In this document: one piece after another, positions 1-5,573 of the stretch
Layout: each line of letters starts with the position of its first letter
Position numbering within the stretch: position 1 is the stretch's first letter
Source of the DNA: Bdellovibrionaceae bacterium UBA5009
GTDB taxonomy: Bacteria > Bdellovibrionota > Bdellovibrionia > Bdellovibrionales > Bdellovibrionaceae
Direction: 5' to 3'
DNA: 6,345 nt
Assembly (NCBI GenBank): GCA_002396665.1
Contig: DGYJ01000102.1
Coordinates: forward strand, 14,727 to 21,071
Made by a program: the position numbers and the translations under genes
Notes under the pieces: model-generated
What the model was told of the DNA's origin: nothing
The model's input: only the letters and a program-made list of their open reading frames with translations
Database searches by the model: none

Positions 1-370
1 GTTCTGCATTATTCACAGCAACGGTGGCCACCGGAATTCCTTTTGGCATTTGCGCGATGGACAGTAGGGCATCCAAGCCTTTCATTGACGTGACATCAAT
101 GGGGATCCCAATCACAGGTAGGCTTGTCAGCGAGGCCACCATTCCTGGAAGATGGGCTGCACCGCCAGCGCCTGCGATAATCACTTGAAAGCCATCAGAG
201 CGGGCGGATTTTGCAAATTCAAACATACGGTCAGGTGTTCTGTGGGCAGAAACCACCTCGACATGGGATTTGATTTTAAACTTTAAAAGAATTTTTTCAG
301 CATCAGCCATAAATTTATAATCCGTTTGGCTTCCCATGATAATCGCAACTTTGGCTTTAGTCTTTTTCAT
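1..370 (-). CDS. purE: PurE, N5-carboxyaminoimidazole ribonucleotide mutase (C-terminus cut off by window edge)
   Basis: PurE moves the carboxylate of N5-CAIR to carbon 4 to give CAIR, the step after PurK in de novo purine synthesis in the cytoplasm. The first 123 residues are present. Visible class I motifs are GSQTD (residues 13-17, where most homologues have GSxSD), SAHRTPDRM (41-49, with the catalytic-type His43) and AGAGGAAHLPGM (66-77), followed by PVIGIPI and QMPKGIPVATVAV. About 35-45 residues are missing compared with the usual 160-170. The ATG at 370-368 overlaps the purK stop codon in the sequence ATGA. An AAGGA Shine-Dalgarno sequence at 378-382, 7 bases upstream and inside purK, supports this start. 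Translation is probably coupled to purK. The family call is very secure. Confidence 0.96.
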   Translation of the reverse strand, partial: MKKTKAKVAIIMGSQTDYKFMADAEKILLKFKIKSHVEVVSAHRTPDRMFEFAKSARSDGFQVIIAGAGGAAHLPGMVASLTSLPVIGIPIDVTSMKGLDALLSIAQMPKGIPVATVAVNNAE

Positions 371-1521
371 CGAAGAATCCTTTTTCTTTCTTTCAGGGCC
401 AGTTGAAGAAGTTCTTTTTGGTTTTGACCAATATAATTGATGTGTCCCATTTTTCGCCCAGGGCGATTTTGTGTTTTTCCATACCAGTGAAGTTTACCAA
501 TTGTTGTGGTCGGGATTTCAAAATCTTTGTTCGATCGTCCCACAAGATTAGTCATACAAAAGGCTTTATTTTGAATTTTAATTTCTGGAATTGGCAAATC
601 CAATAGGCACATCAAGTGGGCAGTGAATTGATCAATATTCGTAGCATCTAAACTAAAGTGCCCGGTGTTGTGGACGCGAGGGGCGACTTCATTGATAAGT
701 AAACCTTTGGAGGTATCGAAAAGTTCGAAGGCAATGACGCCGACATAGTCGATCTTTTTAAGATATTTTTTGATTTTCAAAATAAGATTTTTGGATTGCG
801 AGTGTTGTACGGGGCCCACGACCCAGGCACATTTTGAATCTTCTTGGTGGCTTTCGATTAAAGGGTAGTGACTCATTTCTCCGGATACAGTGCGTGCAAA
901 GATCATCGAAAGTTCTTTTTTGAAAGGGACAAATTCTTCTGCGATAAAGAAATAATCTAGCTGTTTTACCTTTTCTAAGATTTGAGCTTCGTCCTGTTTG
1001 CTTTTGATAATTAAAGTTCCATATCCATCGTAGCCGCCAATTCTTTTTTTCAGCACCAGTTTGTGTTTAAAGTAATGACAGGCTTCGCGAAATGAAGTCT
1101 CGTCTTTGATCAGCATAAACCGAGCGGTTGGAAGGTTGAACACTTCAAGGCTTTGTTTTTGAGAGGCCCTGTCTTGAAGAAGTCCTAAATTTTTGAGACT
1201 AGGGTAAAATTGGCAACTGTTTTTTGATTTGATCTGAAGTTGGTTATTGGCCGAGGCAGCCTGAGTTAATTTTTTTGGATCGTAGAACTCGCTCTCGAAA
1301 GTGACAATATCTACAGTTTGTATAAATTTTTTTAAGTCTTCAGACGAATGGGGATTTCCCTTCATCCAATTCTGTGTCACCTGGGCGGCGGGATCTGATT
1401 TGTTTTCGCTCAGAACAAAGACTGTGATTCCGAGCTCATGGGCCTTAAGGATCATCATGCGGGCCAATTGACCGCCCCCCAGGATGCCTATGGTTTTTTG
1501 AGATGGAGTCTTTGAAGTCAT
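367..1521 (-). CDS. purK: PurK, N5-carboxyaminoimidazole ribonucleotide synthase (ATP-grasp)
   Basis: PurK uses ATP and bicarbonate to carboxylate AIR to N5-CAIR, which PurE then rearranges. The protein has 384 residues, normal for the family. Motifs from the chosen start are GILGGGQLARM (12-22, N-terminal dinucleotide-fold-like loop), GGYDGYG (162-168, ATP-grasp loop), EEFVPFKKELS (195-205), NEVAPRVHNTGH (277-288, metal and substrate region) and RPGRKMGH (353-360, C-terminal domain). An ATG 15 codons upstream (1566) would give a longer form. I prefer 1521 because a strong GAGGAG Shine-Dalgarno sequence lies 7 bases upstream (1529-1534), family members begin just before the GILGGGQL loop, and the longer form would overlap the start of the divergent dus gene. 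It is first in a purK-purE operon; many Proteobacteria have the order purE-purK. Confidence 0.96.
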   Translation of the reverse strand: MTSKTPSQKTIGILGGGQLARMMILKAHELGITVFVLSENKSDPAAQVTQNWMKGNPHSSEDLKKFIQTVDIVTFESEFYDPKKLTQAASANNQLQIKSKNSCQFYPSLKNLGLLQDRASQKQSLEVFNLPTARFMLIKDETSFREACHYFKHKLVLKKRIGGYDGYGTLIIKSKQDEAQILEKVKQLDYFFIAEEFVPFKKELSMIFARTVSGEMSHYPLIESHQEDSKCAWVVGPVQHSQSKNLILKIKKYLKKIDYVGVIAFELFDTSKGLLINEVAPRVHNTGHFSLDATNIDQFTAHLMCLLDLPIPEIKIQNKAFCMTNLVGRSNKDFEIPTTTIGKLHWYGKTQNRPGRKMGHINYIGQNQKELLQLALKERKRILR

Positions 1522-1564
1522 GAATTCGCTCCTCAAACAGTGTCTGGTTTGATACACATATCCC
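1522..1564. promoter_or_regulatory. Divergent purK / dus intergenic region
   Basis: Only 43 bases separate the purK start from the start of the plus-strand dus gene. The purK Shine-Dalgarno sequence takes up part of it. The plus-strand half contains TGATACACATATCCC directly before the dus ATG, an AT-rich stretch that could hold a weak extended -10 (TG, one base, then TACACA). I see no convincing -35 box on either strand. The purK promoter may lie inside the first codons of dus. The promoters are inferred from the arrangement rather than read with confidence. Confidence 0.35.
1529..1534 (-). promoter_or_regulatory. Shine-Dalgarno site that fixes the purK start
   Basis: Read on the minus strand this is GAGGAG, followed by a 7-base spacer and the ATG at 1521. 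It lies inside the coding region of the alternative longer purK reading (start 1566), which has no comparable site, so it decides in favour of the 384-residue protein. Confidence 0.75.
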
Positions 1565-2638
1565 ATGTCGACAAGCCCAGTCTATTTTAAAAAGCGTGAT
1601 TTTTTAAACGGACAAGTGAATTTCCCACTTTGTTTGGCGCCCATGGTGGGACTAAGCCATGTGGCACTTCGTCGATTGGTGAAATCCTATATGCCAGCCG
1701 AGGCTAAAACCATTTGGCCCACAGAGATGTTGAATTCAAGAAAAGTTCCCTTTGAGGATCTTCGACTGACACCAGAAACCATGCGACATTCCAGTGAAAC
1801 AGAATTGATCCCACAAATCCTTGGCAATGAAGAGCGTCCTATTAAAGAAAGCATAATTCGTTTGCAAGACGAGTGGGGCGCAGAAGGAATAGATATCAAT
1901 ATGGGATGCCCTGTGCAGAAGGCTCTTAAGCACAACTATGGTGTATCACTGATGGGTGATTCCGACTATGCCGCCAGAGTTGTAGAGATGGCGGCGCGAT
2001 GGTCCAAGGGACCTGTTTCTGTCAAATTAAGGGCCGTTGATAATTCCAACGAAAGTTTAGAAAAGCTAACAAAGTTTGTTCAAGGCTTAAAACAATCCGG
2101 GGCCTCATGGGTTTGTCTTCATCCGCGAACTGCAGAGCAAAAACGGCGAGGACAGGCGGACTGGGCTCAGATTAAATGGCTTAAACAAACTATTTCCGGT
2201 CCAGTCATTGGAAATGGTGATATTCAGACAGCTGAAGATGTTTATCAAATGATTGATGAAACAGACTGTGACTTGGTCATGTCAGGCCGAGCCTTGGCTG
2301 CAAGACCCTGGATGATGTGGCAAATTGCAGAGGATCTTGGACTGTCGAATCCTGAAGGTCGAGTTGGAAAGGCTCCGCGGACTCCAGAAGAAGAGGGGGC
2401 AGAGTACGGTCGTGCTTTGTTACAATTAGTTGATTATTGCGAGGAAGCATTTCCACCATCCTTGGCACTACGAAAAATTCGTTTTTATATTCGTACCACC
2501 CATGTGTGGTTGCTTTTTGGTCATTCTTTAATTGGGATTTCAAGTTTAGCCCAGGATTTGGATCAATTGCGCCGTTCAGTGACGGAATTCTTTTTAGTTG
2601 AACAACCCATGCGGGCTAAGACATCATTAAGGCAATGA
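1565..2638 (+). CDS. tRNA-dihydrouridine synthase family protein (Dus, closer to DusB than DusC)
   Basis: Dus enzymes use FMN and NADPH to reduce selected uridines in tRNA to dihydrouridine. The 357-residue protein has the full TIM-barrel set: CLAPMVGLSH (23-32, FMN-binding start), PQILGNEE (83-90), DINMGCP (110-116, with Cys115 as the catalytic acid), SVKLRAV (152-158, Lys154 near the flavin), HPRT (186-189), GNGDI (216-220) and SGRALAARPW (240-249, phosphate site). The stretch after GCP reads KALKHNYGVSLMGD rather than the glycine-rich form common in DusA/B/C, so the subfamily and target uridine are uncertain. The C-terminal helical domain (about 275-345) is the expected RNA-binding part. 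An in-frame TGA at 1550 leaves this ATG as the first usable start, but it has no Shine-Dalgarno sequence. The stop codon overlaps the next gene in ATGA, suggesting an operon with translational coupling. Confidence 0.9.
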   Translation: MSTSPVYFKKRDFLNGQVNFPLCLAPMVGLSHVALRRLVKSYMPAEAKTIWPTEMLNSRKVPFEDLRLTPETMRHSSETELIPQILGNEERPIKESIIRLQDEWGAEGIDINMGCPVQKALKHNYGVSLMGDSDYAARVVEMAARWSKGPVSVKLRAVDNSNESLEKLTKFVQGLKQSGASWVCLHPRTAEQKRRGQADWAQIKWLKQTISGPVIGNGDIQTAEDVYQMIDETDCDLVMSGRALAARPWMMWQIAEDLGLSNPEGRVGKAPRTPEEEGAEYGRALLQLVDYCEEAFPPSLALRKIRFYIRTTHVWLLFGHSLIGISSLAQDLDQLRRSVTEFFLVEQPMRAKTSLRQ

Positions 2639-3651
2639 GATCACAGCATTGGATACTTGAAAGTTTTAAAAAAGATTTTCTATTTTTTGTATTTCCAACT
2701 TTATTTGCAGTTTTGCTGCCTTATTTTTTTAAGCCCCATGGTTTTGCATTGGCTGTTTATATGTTTTTGATCGCTGGTGTCCTTGGGTCTGGACACACCT
2801 ACACAACATTTTTTTTGACCTACTTCAGTTCGAAAGAGTGGGTTAAAAACAAAAAATGGTATTTGTTTGTGCCACCGATACTATTTATTTTTTTTATATT
2901 AATTATATATTTACAATTTGATTATCTTTGGATTTTTGTGGTCTATGCCGAGATTATCCATCAATGGAGACAATGGTATAAAATTCACCTGATGAATGAA
3001 AAGGGCCATGAAAATGATCATGATAAAAATGACGGCATTCAGTTTTCTTTTTGGATTAAATGTTGTTTTTATCTGCTGACAATTTTGCCAATAATTATTT
3101 TCCATTTCCGTGAAAGTGCCTTTCGTACTTTTTATGCCAATGAACAGCTACCATTTTTTTCGTGGAATGTCTTTTCGTCTTTGCTGGTGGCGGTATATCT
3201 ATTTAGTATTTTATTTTGGATTGGTCTTGAAATTAGAAAATACCGTGACACTCGAAATGTAGAAATTGGTCGCGTATTGATTCTGTTGACGGTATTTTTT
3301 CAGTATGGATTTTGCTTTATGCTTGCCACAAGTTTTGAATTTGCGGTGGCCCCATTACTGATCAGTCACAGTCTTGCGTACAGTGGTTTAATGGCAAAAA
3401 GGATTTCAACGAATCCCATTCGAAAGCCAGTCAGTTATAAAAAAACAATCATTTTTCTTTTTGGAATTACATTTTTATTTGGATTGTATGAAACGTACTG
3501 TGAAAACTACGTTTTTGACGTTTCAAAGAATTACTTATTTGAAACAGACTATTGGGGTATTCTTGGATTGGCTATTTATTTAATGCCGCAGTTTTCGCAC
3601 TATATTTTTGATGAACTACTTTGGCCAACAAAAAAAACTGTTCAAGCTTAG
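2635..3651 (+). CDS. Polytopic membrane protein of unknown function with intramembrane histidines
   Basis: I do not recognise this gene with certainty. The 338 residues form about nine or ten hydrophobic segments (roughly 13-32, 37-57, 76-95, 97-115, 138-157, 177-199, 212-231, 233-252, 270-288, 305-325), so it is an inner-membrane protein without a cleaved signal peptide. Histidines recur in or at the edge of helices: GSGHTYTTF (His54), IIHQWRQWYKIH (His109, His118), SHSLAYSGL (His245) and SHYIFDELLW (His322 with Asp326). From memory, H-x(2)-RQ, HxxxY and HYxxDxxxW patterns of this kind occur together in a widespread uncharacterised membrane family, and they could form a metal site. A charged loop at 119-134 is rich in His, Asp and Glu. 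The start ATG overlaps the dus stop (ATGA), with AAGG only two bases upstream, so translation probably depends on dus. The last four bases overlap the convergent glutaredoxin gene. The coding status is secure; the function is not known. Confidence 0.88.
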   Translation: MRSQHWILESFKKDFLFFVFPTLFAVLLPYFFKPHGFALAVYMFLIAGVLGSGHTYTTFFLTYFSSKEWVKNKKWYLFVPPILFIFFILIIYLQFDYLWIFVVYAEIIHQWRQWYKIHLMNEKGHENDHDKNDGIQFSFWIKCCFYLLTILPIIIFHFRESAFRTFYANEQLPFFSWNVFSSLLVAVYLFSILFWIGLEIRKYRDTRNVEIGRVLILLTVFFQYGFCFMLATSFEFAVAPLLISHSLAYSGLMAKRISTNPIRKPVSYKKTIIFLFGITFLFGLYETYCENYVFDVSKNYLFETDYWGILGLAIYLMPQFSHYIFDELLWPTKKTVQA

Positions 3652-3902
3652 TCCTTCACCAGAAGGTCTAACTCTCCAGATTCATCCAAGGCTTTTAAAT
3701 CGGTGTATCCACCAATCAACTTATCATTAATTAAAATGATGGGAACTGTACGCCAACCGGTCTCGTTTTTAATGCGCTCGATTTCGTCTGGTTTACCGGT
3801 CAGGTCAATGATTTCGTATTGCAATTTTTTATCATTCAATAAATTGATGGCTCGATCGCAATAGGGGCAGGGATTTTTTTTATACATCTTTATTTTTGCC
3901 AT
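3648..3902 (-). CDS. grxC: Glutaredoxin, CPYC type
   Basis: This small cytoplasmic thiol oxidoreductase reduces disulfides or glutathione mixed disulfides using glutathione. It has 84 residues, the normal length for a bacterial Grx3-like protein. The active site is CPYC (Cys12 and Cys15), preceded by the first beta strand. The cis-proline loop TVP (52-54) and the glutathione-binding GGYTDL (64-69) are intact. It lies 9 bases downstream of the dusC stop codon on the same strand, so it is probably the last gene of an EVE-dusC-grx transcript. No clear Shine-Dalgarno sequence is seen. Its TAA stop overlaps the TAG stop of the convergent membrane gene within the four bases TTAG. The glutaredoxin call is firm; the exact symbol (grxC rather than a generic grx) is less so. 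Confidence 0.94.
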   Translation of the reverse strand: MAKIKMYKKNPCPYCDRAINLLNDKKLQYEIIDLTGKPDEIERIKNETGWRTVPIILINDKLIGGYTDLKALDESGELDLLVKD

Positions 3903-3911
3903 AAAATCAAT

Positions 3912-4991
3912 CTAGTGCTGTGTCTGTCTATTGTCGATATTTTTTCCAGAAATTGTATTTTGACGTATGAATTCATTCATTTCATGACGGAACTCATCCC
4001 CGCGGTAAGTCTTTAACTTCTGAAACATAAGACTTGCGGGTGGCCACTCTTGCATCAAGAACTTAAGCCATTGTTTAGTTCTGGCAGCCGCAAAGGCAGA
4101 GTTAATCTGGGATTCAGAGAGATTAAAAAAATGTTCCATCTGCAATTGAATACTGATCCATTTTTGATCTGGGCTGTGCGAAGTCATTGCCTCGTTGCTA
4201 TTTACAGTCTTGCTTGAATTTGATTTGTATTTTCGAATTTCTGAAATCAGATGGGGATTGCGAAGAACTCCACGGCCAAGCATATAGGCCGTAGAATGGG
4301 TCATTGTGTGGCACTTCTCGAAATCATCAATATTAAATAAATCCCCATTGGTGATAATTGGAATAGATATTTTCTTTCTAAGCTCGGGAATATACTGCCA
4401 GTGAGCGGGTGGTCGGTAGCCCTGCTCTTTGGTGCGGCAGTGAACTGTAAGCCAAGAGGCCCCGGCCTCTTCAGCGGCCTTGGCATTTTCAAAAAGCAAA
4501 TCTGTATTTGAAAAGCCCAGGCGAATTTTTGCAGATACGGGTTTGTCTTTAGAAACACTTTCGCGAACTTTTTTGACGATATCATAAATTCTTTGGGGTT
4601 CTTTTAATAGACTGGCCCCGCCATCGTGGCGATTGACCAATTTTGCTGGACAGCCAAAGTTCAAATCAATTCCAAAGGCCCCCATTTCATCAGCTCGTGT
4701 GGCATTCCATGCCAGGGGATCAGCTTGTCCGCCAAGAAGTTGCAAAATCACTGGAGTTCCTGACAGCGTTCTGGAGTTTGTTTCGAGTTCAGGCATATGA
4801 CGCAAAATAACTTTGTAGGGATGTAGAGTCTTTGTGACTCTTAAAAATTCGGTCACACAAAAGTCAAAGGGCTGAAATTGTGTGATCAATTTTCGAAAAG
4901 GGTAATCTGTGACGCCTTCCATAGGTGCTAAAAACAGCGCCGGATGTTCCGGTGAAAATGCAGAAAGGAATGATTTTTTTTCGATGTTCAA
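3912..4991 (-). CDS. dusC: tRNA-dihydrouridine synthase, DusC type, TTG start
   Basis: This FMN enzyme reduces a uridine of the tRNA D-loop; E. coli DusC acts on U16, and the same target is inferred here. The protein has 359 residues, longer than E. coli DusC at about 315. DusC-like features are LAPMEGVTDYPFR (21-33), CVTEFLRV (45-52), SRTLSGTPVILQLLGG (73-88), DLNFGCPAK (109-117, with Cys114 catalytic), GGASLLK (124-130), AKIRLG (154-159, Lys155), VHCRTKEQGYR (183-193), TNGDL (214-218) and LGRGVLRNP (238-246). Residues about 258-276 form a low-complexity Ser/Thr/Asn linker before the C-terminal helical RNA-binding domain. The start codon is TTG (4991-4989). It is backed by AAAGGA five bases upstream, and the next in-frame Met (24) would remove the flavin-binding start. 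It follows the EVE gene by 47 bases and precedes grx by 9. Confidence 0.93.
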   Translation of the reverse strand: MNIEKKSFLSAFSPEHPALFLAPMEGVTDYPFRKLITQFQPFDFCVTEFLRVTKTLHPYKVILRHMPELETNSRTLSGTPVILQLLGGQADPLAWNATRADEMGAFGIDLNFGCPAKLVNRHDGGASLLKEPQRIYDIVKKVRESVSKDKPVSAKIRLGFSNTDLLFENAKAAEEAGASWLTVHCRTKEQGYRPPAHWQYIPELRKKISIPIITNGDLFNIDDFEKCHTMTHSTAYMLGRGVLRNPHLISEIRKYKSNSSKTVNSNEAMTSHSPDQKWISIQLQMEHFFNLSESQINSAFAAARTKQWLKFLMQEWPPASLMFQKLKTYRGDEFRHEMNEFIRQNTISGKNIDNRQTQH

Positions 4992-4996
4992 GATAT

Positions 4997-5002
4997 TCCT
5001 TT
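4997..5002 (-). promoter_or_regulatory. Shine-Dalgarno site supporting the TTG start of dusC
   Basis: The minus strand reads AAAGGA, then five bases, then TTG. This is the only well-placed ribosome binding site near the first conserved Dus motif, and it is the main reason for accepting a non-ATG start. Confidence 0.65.
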
Positions 5003-5038
5003 CCGCACAAAGCGAGCAGTTTTATTTTTTTAAAGAGG

Positions 5039-5503
5039 TTATGTTTTTGATAAACCAATGACAGTGTTGAATTCAGACTCGGTCACAGGCTGAACACTTA
5101 AGCGTTGTCCTTTTTGCATAAGGGACATTTTTTGCAGACCTTTTTCATTTCTAAGATCATGCAGTGAAAGTAAATTTTTGAATTTGCTTTTGAATTGGAC
5201 TTGAACACAGAACCAAATCGGCTTTTCAGGTTTGGCCTTTGGGTCATAGAAATCAGATTTTTTATCGAATTGAGCTTTGTCAGGTTCTGCACTTTTGCTG
5301 ACCACTGCCACACCAGCAATTCCAGGGGGCTCTGCATTGGAGTGATAAAAAAGCACAAGATCCCCAATGGACATCTGGTTCATCATAAAGTTTCGGGCTT
5401 GGTAGTTGCGAACGCCTTCCCACCAAGTGGTTTTGTCTTTTTGAAGATGGTCAATGGAATAAACATCGGGTTCTGATTTCATAAGCCAGTATTTTTGCGC
5501 CAT
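5039..5503 (-). CDS. Stand-alone EVE domain protein (THYN1/Thy28-like)
   Basis: EVE domains are PUA-like folds that recognise modified bases in DNA or RNA. The role of the short single-domain bacterial members is not settled. The whole 154-residue protein is one EVE domain of normal length. Signature blocks are YWLMKSEPDVYSI (5-17), WWEGVRNYQARN (27-38), GDLVLFYHSNAEPPGIAG (47-64), DKKSDFYDPKAKPEKPIWF (80-98) and the end block RLSVQPVTESEF (134-145). The aromatic and polar residues of these blocks line the base-binding cage in the family. It is first in a minus-strand unit with dusC 47 bases downstream and then grx, an arrangement that suggests an RNA-related role over a defence role. No strong Shine-Dalgarno sequence precedes the ATG at 5503. 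The family call is very secure; the ligand is unknown. Confidence 0.95.
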   Translation of the reverse strand: MAQKYWLMKSEPDVYSIDHLQKDKTTWWEGVRNYQARNFMMNQMSIGDLVLFYHSNAEPPGIAGVAVVSKSAEPDKAQFDKKSDFYDPKAKPEKPIWFCVQVQFKSKFKNLLSLHDLRNEKGLQKMSLMQKGQRLSVQPVTESEFNTVIGLSKT

Positions 5504-5573
5504 ATCATCTACTTACTGAGGAATTCCATGTCTGTCCATAGACAAGCCGCTGTTTCCACGATAATTTATTGCG
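5504..5573. promoter_or_regulatory. Divergent EVE-protein / ydfG intergenic region with short dyad and -10-like box
   Basis: These 70 bases separate the starts of two divergent genes. On the plus strand GATAAT at 5560-5565 matches the -10 consensus at five of six positions. A transcript from it would begin within a base or two of the ydfG ATG at 5574. No good -35 box is seen at normal spacing. A perfect inverted repeat, TGTCT (5529-5533) and AGACA (5540-5544) around a 6-base centre, could be an operator half-site pair, but it is short enough to occur by chance. The minus-strand promoter for the EVE gene is not clear. Confidence 0.4.

Noticed and set aside
403..606. 67-codon plus-strand open frame opposite purK (and 5195-5476 opposite the EVE gene)
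   Set aside because: Antisense to strongly conserved coding sequence, with no family resemblance.
1551..1562. GATA-CACA-TATC inverted repeat before the first dus gene
   Set aside because: Only four bases per arm; not distinguishable from chance.
1522..1566. Longer purK reading starting at ATG 1566, adding 15 residues
   Set aside because: The added residues do not resemble a PurK N-terminus, the frame would overlap the divergent dus start, and the strong GAGGAG site points to 1521.
1687..1935. Minus-strand open frames inside the first dus gene (and similar ones at 2277-2543, 4301-4585, 4864-5058, 5098-5367, 5809-6060)
   Set aside because: They lie fully or largely inside well-supported genes, have no recognisable domains or ribosome sites, and look like shadow frames.
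3630..3666. Possible minus-strand terminator: hairpin CCTTC-TGGT-GAAGG in the last grx codons followed by a run of eight T
   Set aside because: About 15 bases separate the 5-bp stem from the T run, too far for a normal intrinsic terminator, and the hairpin lies within conserved coding sequence.
5039..5503. EVE protein as part of a modification-dependent restriction or defence island
   Set aside because: No nuclease, methyltransferase or mobile element is present nearby; the neighbours are housekeeping and tRNA modification genes, and the EVE protein is the common single-domain form.
34..5526. GAATTC occurs about seven times, more than expected for this length
   Set aside because: The sites are scattered in coding and intergenic sequence without spacing or context in common; most likely chance in AT-leaning sequence.
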